Of a stretch of 64,000 bases of DNA, positions 16,758 to 25,868 are shown in pieces; position 1 is the stretch's first letter, and each line of letters starts with the position of its first letter. A program made the position numbers and the translations under genes. Location of the stretch: assembly GCF_009602705.1 (NCBI RefSeq), contig NZ_VSWH01000001.1, forward strand, positions 2,790,001-2,854,000, given 5' to 3'. The notes under the pieces were generated by a model. That model was not told the DNA's origin. It did not search any database and worked only from the letters and a program-made list of their open reading frames with translations. Source of the stretch: Chryseobacterium vaccae (GTDB taxonomy: Bacteria; Bacteroidota; Bacteroidia; Flavobacteriales; Weeksellaceae).

Positions 16758-17630
16758 TTAACGCATTTGTACCTCTCTCTTATAGAGGTTGTAAGGCTGT
16801 AATCCTTCTTTTTCTACGATCATCTGCCCCAGCTGGGTACATGAGTATCTGATAAAGCCATTGGCTATGTTAAAATTGCCTTCATTGGTTAAAAAATACA
16901 GGACACGGGTGAATGGATACTTCATTTCACGCATTCCTTCAGAATCAGCGGTATATAGCTTTCCTTGATCCTGTATCGGAAGGACTTTTACCATTTCCCT
17001 CAGTTTTTGAGAGGTTTTATCATAAGGTCTACTGAATGTGTTAAGCCCAATAACACCAATCTTTCCCGGATATTTCCCCAGTTCTTCAATAATATTCTGG
17101 TTTCCCGGAATGATAGAGAATTTAAGATCTTTAGGTTGTTTTTTTAATTTCTGAGCGACGAAGTTCAGGTTACTGGAATTGGTTCCGTCAAAAATGAAAT
17201 TCTTATCATCAGATTCCATCCCATTTTTAATTTCATCCATAGAAATACTTTCTTTAGGAGAATCTTTAGGGACAACAAAAATGACAGCATCTGCTGCAAA
17301 TTTAGCGGGAAGAAACTTCAGATCTACCTGTTCTTCATAAGTTTTCTTTTCTTCGGGAGTGAGATCTCTGGACATTACTGCAATTCTCGCTTTGTCATTA
17401 AGAAGATCAATAAAACCCAGGTCTTCTTTCTTGGTAACCACTTTGATGTGTGTATCCGGATAATTAATCATATATCCTTCTGCCAAAGCTTCTGTAACGC
17501 TTTTGAAGGATTCATCCGCAAGAATGGTAAGATCCCCTTTATGATAAGACGGAGATTTTTCTTCTTTTTTGCAGCCTACAGCGATGACACTTAAAACACA
17601 AAGCATCAATGCTTTACAACTATTCTTCAT
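16758..17630 (-). CDS. PstS-like periplasmic substrate-binding lipoprotein
   Basis: 290 residues from the ATG at 17630. A lipoprotein signal ends SVIAVGC (Cys about 19), so the mature protein is lipid-anchored. The body is a periplasmic-binding fold of the phosphate-binding type, with GDLTILADESFKSV at the N-terminus, the MSRDLTPEEK segment and AADAVIFVVPKDSP in the middle. No pstCAB permease or ATPase is nearby, so it is unlikely to feed a local phosphate ABC transporter. It overlaps the preceding small membrane gene by 11 bases and sits behind the TonB-ExbBD set; I infer a TonB-associated ligand-binding role. The ligand is not established. Confidence 0.8.
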   Translation of the reverse strand: MKNSCKALMLCVLSVIAVGCKKEEKSPSYHKGDLTILADESFKSVTEALAEGYMINYPDTHIKVVTKKEDLGFIDLLNDKARIAVMSRDLTPEEKKTYEEQVDLKFLPAKFAADAVIFVVPKDSPKESISMDEIKNGMESDDKNFIFDGTNSSNLNFVAQKLKKQPKDLKFSIIPGNQNIIEELGKYPGKIGVIGLNTFSRPYDKTSQKLREMVKVLPIQDQGKLYTADSEGMREMKYPFTRVLYFLTNEGNFNIANGFIRYSCTQLGQMIVEKEGLQPYNLYKREVQMR

Positions 17631-17817
17631 TTCCTGAATTTTTAATTTTTGCAACCGCTCTATAGATTCTAAAAATCCCATAAAGAATAAGCACTGCTCC
17701 CAGTGCATAAGCAACGGCAGGCTCCAGAATCGTAAAGAAAAACTTGTAGACAATAACTACACCTCCCAATACGATATAAAACAATCCTGTAATTAAGGAT
17801 AACCAATTGAACATCAT
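17620..17817 (-). CDS. Small two-helix inner-membrane protein
   Basis: A 65-residue protein with two transmembrane helices (about residues 6-28 and 33-52) and a short basic tail (RIYRAVAKIKNSGNEE). Start is ATG at 17817 or the next codon at 17814. It overlaps the PstS-like gene by 11 bases, so translation is probably coupled. I do not recognise a named family; it resembles short DUF308-like membrane proteins. A -7 box TATTTTTG lies four bases upstream, just after the tonB terminator, so it opens a new unit rather than being read with tonB. Confidence 0.7.
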   Translation of the reverse strand: MMFNWLSLITGLFYIVLGGVVIVYKFFFTILEPAVAYALGAVLILYGIFRIYRAVAKIKNSGNEE

Positions 17818-17821
17818 GTAA

Positions 17822-17829
17822 CAAAAATA
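17822..17829 (-). promoter_or_regulatory. -7 box TATTTTTG for the small membrane protein-PstS-TPR unit
   Basis: A perfect TAnnTTTG on the minus strand, four bases before the ATG at 17817 and directly after the tonB terminator. It defines a separate transcription unit. Confidence 0.6.
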
Positions 17830-17840
17830 CCAAAAAAAAT

Positions 17841-17870
17841 AAAAAAGAGAAGCATATGCTTCTCTTTTTC
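17841..17870 (-). terminator. Terminator after tonB
   Basis: A near-perfect palindrome with arms AAAAAGAGAAGC / GCTTCTCTTTTT around ATAT-type centre, giving a hairpin with T-runs in both directions. It lies 22 bases after the tonB stop. Confidence 0.75.
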
Positions 17871-17892
17871 TTTATAAGTTGAATAAGAATTA

Positions 17893-18735
17893 TTATTCAA
17901 AGTTCATTGTGAACGGAACGCTATAGTAAGATCTAACGCTCTCCCCGTTTCTTTTCGCAGGAGTCCATTTTTTCAGTTTCTTAACTACACGCACTGCTTC
18001 ATTGTTGAAGTCGCCATTTGGAGATTTCTCTTCAATTACAACTCCGGAAACGGTACCGTCTCTTTCTACAACGAATTTAAGCTTAGCTTTAAGCGTACCT
18101 TCACCTCCTTCCATTAATGAAGTATCAAAGTTTTCCCCAAGGAACTTTCTCAATGCTCCCATACCTCCAGGATATTCTGCAGACTGGTCTACATCTTTGT
18201 AGATCTCGTTAGGGTTATTCGTCTTCACCTCTGCAGTACTTGCTTTAGTACCTGTAGATGGCGGTGGTGGCGGTGGTGTATAGGCCGGAGCCTTTACTCC
18301 TTCCTGATTTTGTAAACCAGTAGTCGTTTCTAACTGCTTAGAAATCGGCGGTGGAGGAGTTTCAATTTTCGGAGCTTTTACAGGCTCAGGAACCACGTTC
18401 TGGATCACCTCAATTTTCTCTTCCTCTTTTGGAGGTGGAGGTGGTGGAGGTGGTTCTTCTTCTTTAGGCTGCTCGATAATCGGATCTTCTTCAATAATAT
18501 TTAATAGATCTGCCTTTACTTCCTGTTTAGGCGGAGCTGTAAGATTCTTGATCGTAAGATAGATGAACGGAGACAAAGCCATAAGTAGGAATAAAGACGT
18601 TCCGACAATAAAAGATTTTGTCAAAAGTCTAGGATACTGATGTCTAAGGTCATAGGCACCATATTCCTTGTTTCTATTTTCAAATACGATTTCGTCTAAA
18701 GTAAGATTCTGACCGTATACATTTTCATCTGCCAT
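17893..18735 (-). CDS. tonB: Energy transducer TonB
   Basis: 280 residues. A cytoplasmic N-terminus (about 1-34, with NRNKEYGAYDLR typical of Bacteroidota TonB) is followed by one transmembrane helix (about 36-62), an acidic/proline-rich periplasmic spacer including a run of eight prolines near residues 94-101, and a C-terminal TonB fold (YPGGMGALRKFLGENF, NEAVRVVKKLKKWTPA, ending SVPFTMNFE). It couples the proton-motive force harvested by ExbB/ExbD to outer-membrane TonB-dependent receptors. Last gene of the exbB-exbD-exbD-tonB unit, 23 bases after the second exbD, followed by a terminator. Confidence 0.93.
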   Translation of the reverse strand: MADENVYGQNLTLDEIVFENRNKEYGAYDLRHQYPRLLTKSFIVGTSLFLLMALSPFIYLTIKNLTAPPKQEVKADLLNIIEEDPIIEQPKEEEPPPPPPPPKEEEKIEVIQNVVPEPVKAPKIETPPPPISKQLETTTGLQNQEGVKAPAYTPPPPPPSTGTKASTAEVKTNNPNEIYKDVDQSAEYPGGMGALRKFLGENFDTSLMEGGEGTLKAKLKFVVERDGTVSGVVIEEKSPNGDFNNEAVRVVKKLKKWTPAKRNGESVRSYYSVPFTMNFE

Positions 18736-18758
18736 AGATATACAATTTTATGGTTAAA

Positions 18759-19325
18759 TTACTTTGTGGCAGCCGGTGCAGAAGCACCACCTATTTTTTT
18801 CTCGTAAATTGCTTTTTCCCAAGGCTTCAAGTCGGTTACCCCGTACTGTTCGCTTTTGGTAATGGCCATTTCATCAAGAATATCCACGAAGTTTTTATAT
18901 ACAGCATCGTCAGTCGGCTTAATGATCACCGTAAATTTGGTTTGATCTGCAGCTCTTGCTTTTGCCTGCTCAATAACTTTTCTGATTCCAGCTCTGTCTA
19001 AGGTAGTTTCATTAAGATTCTGATCGTTCAGGGATGTATTATCCTGCTGATGCCAGAACACTTTGTTGTCTTTACCTAATAATATTGAGATAGAGTTCGA
19101 AAGTTTAATTTCTGTTGGAGGTGGTTTTTTAGTTTCATCTTTCGGTTTTGCCGGAAGACCCAAATCCATAACATTCGGTTTGCTAAATGTAGTTGTGAAC
19201 ATAAAGAAGGTAATCAATAGAAAACCCAAGTCCACCATCGGAGTCATATCAACTCTGGTACTCTGCTTCTTGGAACGTACCTTGCCGCCTTTGGCGCCCT
19301 TATCCTGTACTTGTACTTCTGCCAT
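18759..19325 (-). CDS. exbD: Biopolymer transporter ExbD (second copy of the operon)
   Basis: 188 residues. A basic N-terminus, then one transmembrane helix containing the ExbD core VDMTPMVDLGFLLITFFMF (about residues 24-42, with the proton-channel Asp in MVDLGF), then a periplasmic domain. It is the closest relative of the solitary exbD at 38617: both read MAEVN/VQ at the start, have the same VDMTPMVDLGFLLITFFMF core, FTVIIKPTDDA near residue 145 and a KPWEK segment close to the end. It lies ten bases after the first exbD and works with ExbB as the stator of the TonB motor. Confidence 0.92.
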   Translation of the reverse strand: MAEVQVQDKGAKGGKVRSKKQSTRVDMTPMVDLGFLLITFFMFTTTFSKPNVMDLGLPAKPKDETKKPPPTEIKLSNSISILLGKDNKVFWHQQDNTSLNDQNLNETTLDRAGIRKVIEQAKARAADQTKFTVIIKPTDDAVYKNFVDILDEMAITKSEQYGVTDLKPWEKAIYEKKIGGASAPAATK

Positions 19326-19335
19326 TTCTAATGAT

Positions 19336-19938
19336 TTACGGTTTACCTTCTTGTGATGTAATCAACCAAAATTTAAGAAAATCAATATCTCTCAAACCCT
19401 CAAACAGGCTTTTAACTTTAGGGTATTCGGTAGTAACGTCACCTTTGATTGCTAATTTGTAATCAGGATTAACGCTTAAACTCTGTTGTACCCAGTCGAT
19501 TAACTGCTTATTTGTACTATCCATCGGAATCCCTGTAGGACTCTTATAATTTTTCTGCTCATCTTCAGACAGATCGAGATAGCCTTTCAGCTGGTTCATA
19601 GGAACCCCGATTGCCTGTACTTTCTGGAAAGCAGCTTTTTGTTTGTTGTCAAAAGTCATTTTATACTTTTCACCCATTTTTTCCAAAAGCGCTAATCTTT
19701 CTGATGCGTTTTCTACTGGTTGGAAATAGAATTTTCCGTCCGGTGTAGCATTAATAGTCATAAGACTGGCATCAGGAAGAAGTTTTTCAGATATTGAAGA
19801 TGGCGGTTTAATCTGCTCCACGTCAGGTTTTTTAAACTGAGTGGTCAATATAAAGAACGTAAGTAGTAGGAACGCAACGTCACACATTGCCGTCATGTCC
19901 GTAATTACTCCGTGTCTTTTTGGTTTGACTCTCGCCAT
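19336..19938 (-). CDS. exbD: Biopolymer transporter ExbD (first copy of the operon)
   Basis: 200 residues with the same plan as the next gene: a short basic N-terminus (MARVKPKRHG), one membrane helix with the ExbD core DMTAMCDVAFLLLTFFILTT (proton-channel Asp in MCDVAF), and a larger periplasmic domain with NPDYKLAIKGDVTTEYPKV. The two ExbD proteins differ strongly outside the helix, so they likely form mixed stators with distinct roles. It lies about 60 bases after exbB. Confidence 0.9.
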   Translation of the reverse strand: MARVKPKRHGVITDMTAMCDVAFLLLTFFILTTQFKKPDVEQIKPPSSISEKLLPDASLMTINATPDGKFYFQPVENASERLALLEKMGEKYKMTFDNKQKAAFQKVQAIGVPMNQLKGYLDLSEDEQKNYKSPTGIPMDSTNKQLIDWVQQSLSVNPDYKLAIKGDVTTEYPKVKSLFEGLRDIDFLKFWLITSQEGKP

Positions 19939-19997
19939 TATTATTAATGATTTTTAATTAAACTTCTTTTTACTTACTGCAAATTCCTTGCTAATTC

Positions 19998-20861
19998 TTA
20001 GTTGAATTCAGCGAAAGACTGCTGGATGCTCATAGCGATCTCGTCGATCTTATAAGTTAATCCGTCAATTTTAGAAGTAAAGAAGTTGTAAAGGATAATA
20101 GCGATTGCTGAAGTACCAATACCTAAAGCCGTGTTGATCAATGCTTCAGAAATACCTGTAGAAAGTGCAGCAGCATCTGGAGTACCACCACCTGAACCTA
20201 ACGCGAAGAATGCCTTGATCATCCCGATTACCGTTCCAAGAAGTGCTACTAGCGTTGCAACAGTTCCTAAAGTAGAAAGGATCATCATGTTTTTCTCAAG
20301 CATTGGCATCTCAAGAGTAGTAGCTTCTTCGATAGCTTTGTTAAGAGCTACCATTTTTTGCTCTTTATTTAAAGTAGTATCATGAGAAAGCGCTTTGTAA
20401 GTAGTAAGACCTTCCTTCACTACGTTACCAACAGAACCTTGTTGTCTATCACACTCTTCTAAAGCTTCATCAATTTTGTTTTTGTTCAATAAGCTTCTTA
20501 CCTGAACTACGAAGTTGTCTAAGTTTCCTTTACCAGCAGCTTTGCTTAGTACGAAATATCTTTCAAAAGAGAAAACAATTACAGTAATCATGAAAGTAAT
20601 CAAGATTGGTACGATAACCCCTCCTTTGTAGATAATACCTAAAAACGACTCTGGGTGAATGTCTTTTCCTTCAACACTTGAAAAGGCTACAGATCCACTT
20701 CCTAGTTTGTCTGCATCTTTAAAGTTTCCTGGGCTTCCAAGAACGAATAAATAAATACATACTCCTATAGCAAATAGAATAGGAATAATAACAGCTGGAT
20801 TTAAACCTCCTGCTTTTCTAGCAACTACTTGCTCATCATTTTTTGAAACATTCATTTCCAT
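19998..20861 (-). CDS. exbB: MotA/TolQ/ExbB proton channel protein
   Basis: 287 residues (or 285 from the second ATG). Membrane helices lie near residues 23-44, 78-100, 195-220 and 240-262. The family core is at ILSTLGTVATLVALLGTVIG and in ALINTALGIGTSAIAIILYN, the conserved third and fourth helices. It assembles as a pentamer around ExbD in the inner membrane and powers TonB. First gene of exbB-exbD-exbD-tonB, with a -7 box TAATTTTG on the minus strand at 20912-20919. Confidence 0.92.
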   Translation of the reverse strand: MEMNVSKNDEQVVARKAGGLNPAVIIPILFAIGVCIYLFVLGSPGNFKDADKLGSGSVAFSSVEGKDIHPESFLGIIYKGGVIVPILITFMITVIVFSFERYFVLSKAAGKGNLDNFVVQVRSLLNKNKIDEALEECDRQQGSVGNVVKEGLTTYKALSHDTTLNKEQKMVALNKAIEEATTLEMPMLEKNMMILSTLGTVATLVALLGTVIGMIKAFFALGSGGGTPDAAALSTGISEALINTALGIGTSAIAIILYNFFTSKIDGLTYKIDEIAMSIQQSFAEFN

Positions 20862-20911
20862 ATTTAACTAAATTATATTGTTTTAAATTTTTACAGGGTG
20901 TAAATTAAAGG

Positions 20912-20919
20912 CAAAATTA
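20912..20919 (-). promoter_or_regulatory. -7 box TAATTTTG for the exbB operon
   Basis: A TAnnTTTG match on the minus strand 50 bases before the exbB ATG. No good -33 box is seen at the usual distance. Confidence 0.45.
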
Positions 20920-21101
20920 ATTAAAATGCAAGAGTCTTAAATAAACATTTTGCATTTTTTTGATAAAGAAAATTTAATACGATTTCGATATAATAATTAT
21001 TTTTAAAAATTTTATTTATTTTCCCCAATTTTAACATTTGGGTTAAAAATTTAAAAAAATAAGCCCTTCATTTTTTTTAATTTGCCAATGTTAATTTTTT
21101 T

Positions 21102-23915
21102 TTAAATTACGATATTCACAATACGGTGAGGCACAACAATGATTTTTTTAGGGGTTTTGCCTTCCAAAATCTGTTGCATTTTTTCATCTGCAATCACCAA
21201 ATCTTCTACCTCCTTGGCAGATAATTGAGCTGAAAGTGAAATTTTGAACTTCATTTTACCATTTACACTTACCGGATACTCAATTTCATCTTCAATCAGA
21301 TATTCTTCATTCAATACCGGGAACTTTTCAAATTCAATAGAAGTGTCATGTCCCAGTAAACTCCAAAGCTCTTCACAGATGTGCGGAGCATACGGAGAGA
21401 TGATAACGGCTAATGGTTCCAAAATATTGCGCTTGTTGCATTTTATTTTTTGCAGCTCGTTCACAGCAATCATAAATGATGATACTGATGTATTGAAAGA
21501 GAAGTTTTCAATATCGTAAACCACCTTCTTTATTAAGGTATGTAAAACTTTGTATTCTGCCTTTGTAGGCTCTTCATCAGAAACTTCAAAAACATCTCCG
21601 TTGAAATACAGGTTCCAGAATTTTTTAAGGAAACCGTAAACTCCGCTTAGTCCTTGGGTGTTCCAAGGCTTAGACTGCTCTAATGGCCCTAAGAACATTT
21701 CATATAGTCTTAGCCCGTCTGCTCCGTATTCATTACAGATATCATCAGGATTCACTACATTATATTTTGACTTGGACATTTTTTCTACTTCACGGTCTGT
21801 GATGTATTTTCCATCCTCTAAAATAAATTCAGCATCGGCATAATCCGGTCTCCATGCTTTGAAAGCTTCTGTATCTAATTCATCTGAAGTTCCTTTTAAT
21901 AAGGATACATCAACGTGAATTTGTTGTGTTGAATAATTTCCTGCTAAATTTTTAGAAACATATTGGTTGGTTCCGTCAATTCTGTAGACAAAAGCACTCA
22001 TCCCAAGAATCATCCCTTGGTTGATCAGTTTCTGGAAAGGCTCATCATGATTGATATATCCTCTGTCTTTTAAGAACATATTCCAGAAACGGGAATACAG
22101 TAAGTGTCCGGTAGCATGTTCGCTTCCTCCTATATATAAGTCTACCTGTCCCCAGTAATCTGAAAGTTCTTTATTGGTGAAAACCTCTTCATTTTTCGGA
22201 TCCATATATCTAAGGAAGTACCATGAACTTCCTGCCCATCCAGGCATTGTGGATAATTCTAAAGGGAAAACCGTTTTGTCATCAATTAAATCTGTAGCAA
22301 CCACCTTCTGGTTTATCTCATCCCATGCAAAAGTTTTTGCATTTCCTAATGGCGGATCTCCGTCTTCAGTTGGTAAATATTTTTCAACTTCCGGAAGTTC
22401 CAAAGGCAATGCAGAAGTTGGTAACGTGTAAGGCATTCCATCCTTATAATATATAGGAACCGGTTCTCCCCAATAACGCTGTCTTGAGAAAATAGCATCA
22501 CGCTGTCTGTAATTGGTCGTTCCGTGGCCAATTCCTTTGTTTTCAATTTCTGAAATTATTTTTGATTTGGCATCGTTATAACTCATTCCGTTTAAGAAAT
22601 CAGAGTTCACACAAACCGAATCTTTAGAATCAAAAGATTTCTCCTGAACATCTTCTTCAGTTTCTACAACTTTTTTAATTTCCAGATTAAATTTCTTTGC
22701 AAATCTGTGATCACGTTCATCATGTGCAGGAACAGCCATTACCGCTCCTGTTCCGTAGCCCATCAATACATAATCTGAAATATAAATTGGCATTTTTTCT
22801 CCGCTGAACGGATTGACTACATAACTTCCGGTGAAAGCACCGCTCACGTTTTTCACGTCAGCCATTCTGTCTCTTTCTGTTTTTTTGGAAGTTTCTTCTA
22901 TATAAGTATCTACTTCTGCTTTTTGTGCGTCTGTAGTAATGGTTTCCACTAAAGGATTTTCAGGAGCCAACACCATAAATGTTGCTCCGAAAATGGTATC
23001 AGGCCTTGTAGTGAACACTTCAACAACCTCATCGTGTCCTTCTACCTGAAACTTCACCTGAGCTCCCTGAGATTTCCCGATCCAGTATTCCTGGGAATCT
23101 TTCAAAGGCTGCGGCCAGTCCAAAGTAGCAAGTCCTTGTAACAGTCTTTCAGAATAAGCTGAGATTCTCATGCTCCACTGCATCATTTTTTTCTGGAATA
23201 CAGGGAATCCTCCTCTTTCGGATTTCCCGTCTTTTACCTCATCATTAGCCAGTACTGTACCCAAAGCCGGACACCAGTTTACCGTTGTTTCAGCTCTGTA
23301 AGCCAAACGGTAATTTAATAAGATATCTTCTTTATCCAGTTCTGAAGCCTTTTCCCATTCTTCTGCGGTGAAATTTAATTCATCGTTCTGATTGGCATTT
23401 AATCCTTCTGTTCCTTTTTCCTCAAAATGACGGATCAGGGTATCAATAGATTCGGCTTTGTCTGTATCTTTATTATACCATGAATGGTACAGCTCGATAA
23501 AAATCCACTGGGTCCATTTATAATAAGAAGAATCGGAAGTTCTCACTTCTCTGCTCCAGTCGAATGAAAAACCGATTTTTTTCAGCTGTTCTTCATATCG
23601 GTTGATATTCTGCTCAGTAGTTACAGCGGGATGCTGTCCTGTCTGGATGGCATACTGTTCAGCAGGAAGACCAAAACTGTCATAGCCTACCGGGTGGAGC
23701 ACATTAAATCCCTGATGTCTTTTATATCTCGCATAAATATCTGATGCAATATACCCCAGCGGGTGCCCCACGTGAAGCCCTGCCCCGGATGGATACGGAA
23801 ACATATCTAGAACATAAAATTTAGGTTTGTCTGTGTTATTGGAAGTCTTGTACGTTTGATTTTCCTCCCAGTATTTCTGCCACTTTTTTTCTATCTGCTG
23901 ATGATCGTAAAACAC
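21102..23915 (-). CDS. leuS: Leucyl-tRNA synthetase
   Basis: A 937-residue class I synthetase. The HIGH-type signature is PYPSGAGLHVGHPLGY near residue 40, and the KMSKS loop reads EKMSKSKYNVVNPDD near residue 715. The CP1 editing domain lies between about 240 and 440, with the TTRPDTIFGATFMVLAPE segment and the conserved editing-site AHDERD. The anticodon-binding helices and a small C-terminal domain follow. It charges tRNA-Leu. It is somewhat longer than E. coli LeuRS (860) because of insertions near residues 150-210 and 650-700, as is usual in Flavobacteriia. Single-gene unit. Confidence 0.96.
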   Translation of the reverse strand: MFYDHQQIEKKWQKYWEENQTYKTSNNTDKPKFYVLDMFPYPSGAGLHVGHPLGYIASDIYARYKRHQGFNVLHPVGYDSFGLPAEQYAIQTGQHPAVTTEQNINRYEEQLKKIGFSFDWSREVRTSDSSYYKWTQWIFIELYHSWYNKDTDKAESIDTLIRHFEEKGTEGLNANQNDELNFTAEEWEKASELDKEDILLNYRLAYRAETTVNWCPALGTVLANDEVKDGKSERGGFPVFQKKMMQWSMRISAYSERLLQGLATLDWPQPLKDSQEYWIGKSQGAQVKFQVEGHDEVVEVFTTRPDTIFGATFMVLAPENPLVETITTDAQKAEVDTYIEETSKKTERDRMADVKNVSGAFTGSYVVNPFSGEKMPIYISDYVLMGYGTGAVMAVPAHDERDHRFAKKFNLEIKKVVETEEDVQEKSFDSKDSVCVNSDFLNGMSYNDAKSKIISEIENKGIGHGTTNYRQRDAIFSRQRYWGEPVPIYYKDGMPYTLPTSALPLELPEVEKYLPTEDGDPPLGNAKTFAWDEINQKVVATDLIDDKTVFPLELSTMPGWAGSSWYFLRYMDPKNEEVFTNKELSDYWGQVDLYIGGSEHATGHLLYSRFWNMFLKDRGYINHDEPFQKLINQGMILGMSAFVYRIDGTNQYVSKNLAGNYSTQQIHVDVSLLKGTSDELDTEAFKAWRPDYADAEFILEDGKYITDREVEKMSKSKYNVVNPDDICNEYGADGLRLYEMFLGPLEQSKPWNTQGLSGVYGFLKKFWNLYFNGDVFEVSDEEPTKAEYKVLHTLIKKVVYDIENFSFNTSVSSFMIAVNELQKIKCNKRNILEPLAVIISPYAPHICEELWSLLGHDTSIEFEKFPVLNEEYLIEDEIEYPVSVNGKMKFKISLSAQLSAKEVEDLVIADEKMQQILEGKTPKKIIVVPHRIVNIVI

Positions 23916-23982
23916 TTTATTATAGATATTAGATGTTAAACTCCAGATTTCAGGTATTGTTTAGTTCTGAAATCAAGATTCA

Positions 23983-23990
23983 CAAAAATA
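23983..23990 (-). promoter_or_regulatory. -7 box TATTTTTG for leuS
   Basis: A TAnnTTTG match on the minus strand about 67 bases before the leuS ATG. It is the best candidate in the gap. Confidence 0.4.
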
Positions 23991-24141
23991 ATGATTTTAA
24001 AGGAAATGGAGATTTAATTTTTAATTAATTGCCGGAGATGCATTTAGAGCCTGTTTCAGTTTTAAGATAAACATTCTAAAAGTGAAGTGCACTTAATGGT
24101 TTAAAAAGTTAAATGACCAATCCTATTTTCGACTCATTATT

Positions 24142-24170
24142 AAAAAAAAAATCTCATCCGGAGATGAGAT
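24142..24170 (-). terminator. Terminator after the lipocalin-like gene
   Basis: Stem ATCTCAT / ATGAGAT with loop CCGGAG, followed on the minus strand by a run of nine or more T (24142-24150). Confidence 0.8.
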
Positions 24171-24192
24171 CTTTATCTTATGCTAAAATATA

Positions 24193-24669
24193 TTATTGCT
24201 GAGGAATTCTCTTCATCGTATATGTTCTCGTCTTAAATACATTTGGGTTTTCTGTATTTTCTCTGATAGCAAGATTCAGGGTAGTTTCATTAAGGGTAAC
24301 AATCTTCCCACTTGCAGGCTCTACAGTTCCCTGGTATTTGATCACCACTGTTTTGGCACTTTTATCATAGGTATACGTAAAATTACGGTCTGATGATATA
24401 GCACACTGCCCCGGAGTTGCAGAATCCCCCCAATCTGTTCTTTTACCTACAGTTTCTGTATTGAACCTCCATCTGGAATCTTTCTGACAAGTGGTATAAG
24501 TAATCTCGTCTGAAACCGGAGTTTCTCCTGTCTCTATAGTGGTAACAACTTCTTTGTATGGCTGCCATACACCTACCAACGGATATTCCATTTCATTATC
24601 GTTGTCGTTATTACATCCTGTAGCTACAAATAATGATAAACCTGCAAATAGTAATGCTAATTTCTTCAT
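24193..24669 (-). CDS. Lipocalin-like lipoprotein
   Basis: 158 residues. A lipoprotein signal ends FVATGC (Cys about 19), followed by an Asn/Asp-rich linker (NNDNDNEME). The body starts YPLVGVWQPYKEV, the G-x-W start of lipocalin-like beta barrels common in Bacteroidota, and contains two cysteines near residues 81 and 109 that could form a disulfide. Likely anchored in the outer membrane facing the periplasm or surface; ligand unknown. Single-gene unit with a good terminator. Confidence 0.75.
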   Translation of the reverse strand: MKKLALLFAGLSLFVATGCNNDNDNEMEYPLVGVWQPYKEVVTTIETGETPVSDEITYTTCQKDSRWRFNTETVGKRTDWGDSATPGQCAISSDRNFTYTYDKSAKTVVIKYQGTVEPASGKIVTLNETTLNLAIRENTENPNVFKTRTYTMKRIPQQ

Positions 24670-24844
24670 ATACTCAAATTTTCAAGCGCTAAAATTATAA
24701 TTTTTTTGATTTATATTACTATTTTTTGTGAAAAATTATTTTACAATTCTATATTTCTGCCAATTTTAACACAAGACAGATCAAAATCTGTCTTATTTAA
24801 TAAATATTGAACCTGCTGAAACACCCGTATTGTATTAAAAAAGT

Positions 24845-24852
24845 TATTTTTG
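24845..24852 (+). promoter_or_regulatory. -7 box TATTTTTG for the acyltransferase unit
   Basis: A perfect TAnnTTTG 15 bases before the ATG at 24868. Confidence 0.55.
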
Positions 24853-24867
24853 TAGCAAAGAAAAAAA

Positions 24868-25845
24868 ATGCAAAACATAACGAAAAATAATTTTGACTTT
24901 ATCCGTGTTCTCCTCGCTTTCATTGTCTTTGTTGGACATCTGGGAGCATTAAGCTTCTCTAAAGAGCTCGCCGTTTTAGAAAACAGCCCCGTAGAAATTG
25001 CCGTTTTTTCGTTTTTTGTGGTCAGCGGATTTTTAATTGCGCGAAGTTATGACAGATCATCCAGCCTTAAAAGCTATGCAAAGAAAAGATTCAACAGGAT
25101 TGTTCCCGCTTACCTGTTGGTTGTATTTCTTTGTGCGATCCTGCTCAGTCTGGTAAGTACACTTTCTTTTTCGGAATATTTCGGCAATACGCAGGTTTAT
25201 AAGTATTTGTTCTGGAATTCTCTTTTCCTGAATTTTAAAGCTCCCTGGCTACCGGGCGTCTTCGGCAATCAGGCTGTAAACGGAGCACTCTGGACCATGA
25301 AGGTAGAAATGTGCTTTTACATTGCTGTTCCCCTGATGTTTTTATTATTCGGAAAAAATAATAAATACAGAACGACCAGTCTGATTGTACTATATTTTCT
25401 TTCGCTCATTTATCTCAATTATTTTGAAATGGCTGGGAAAATTTCAATGTCCAAGCAGCTGCCGGGATCACTGTGTTATTTCATAGGAGGAATGTTGATT
25501 TACTTTCATTTTGATCAATTCATCAAACACAAGAACATCCTTTTCATCATCGCTATTATTACCGTATGGATTGATCTGTTTTTCAAAATAAAACTATTCT
25601 CCCCCATCATGATCAGCATCATTGTGCTGTATATCGCCTACTCTTTTAAATTCCTGAATAATTTCGGCAAGTATGGGGATTTCACCTATGGAATCTATAT
25701 ATTCCATTTCCCTATTATCAGAACATTTCAAACAACGGGTCTTTTTGCTGATTACAATCCATATCTCATGAGTTTTGTATGCATGTTCGTGGTGATTGGA
25801 GTAGGAATTGCTTCATGGCATCTGTATGAAAAGAAATTTTTATAA
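24868..25845 (+). CDS. Membrane acyltransferase, family 3 (OafA-like)
   Basis: 325 residues, almost wholly hydrophobic with about ten membrane helices. The family marks are visible: FDFIRVLLAFIVFVGH near the N-terminus (the R and H of the acyltransferase-3 motif), SGFLIARSY, AKKRFNRIVPAY (conserved R near 72) and the late YGIYIFHFPII. Such proteins move acetyl or other acyl groups onto surface sugars such as LPS O-antigen. It is the first gene of a three-gene unit with a GT2 glycosyltransferase and an unknown protein. The acceptor sugar is unknown. Confidence 0.87.
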   Translation: MQNITKNNFDFIRVLLAFIVFVGHLGALSFSKELAVLENSPVEIAVFSFFVVSGFLIARSYDRSSSLKSYAKKRFNRIVPAYLLVVFLCAILLSLVSTLSFSEYFGNTQVYKYLFWNSLFLNFKAPWLPGVFGNQAVNGALWTMKVEMCFYIAVPLMFLLFGKNNKYRTTSLIVLYFLSLIYLNYFEMAGKISMSKQLPGSLCYFIGGMLIYFHFDQFIKHKNILFIIAIITVWIDLFFKIKLFSPIMISIIVLYIAYSFKFLNNFGKYGDFTYGIYIFHFPIIRTFQTTGLFADYNPYLMSFVCMFVVIGVGIASWHLYEKKFL

Positions 25846-25868
25846 TTTTGAACGATATAACGACACAA

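Noticed and set aside
16758..17630. A phosphate ABC uptake operon
   Set aside because: Only the PstS-like binding protein is present. No pstC, pstA, pstB or phoU is nearby, and the neighbours belong to the TonB system.
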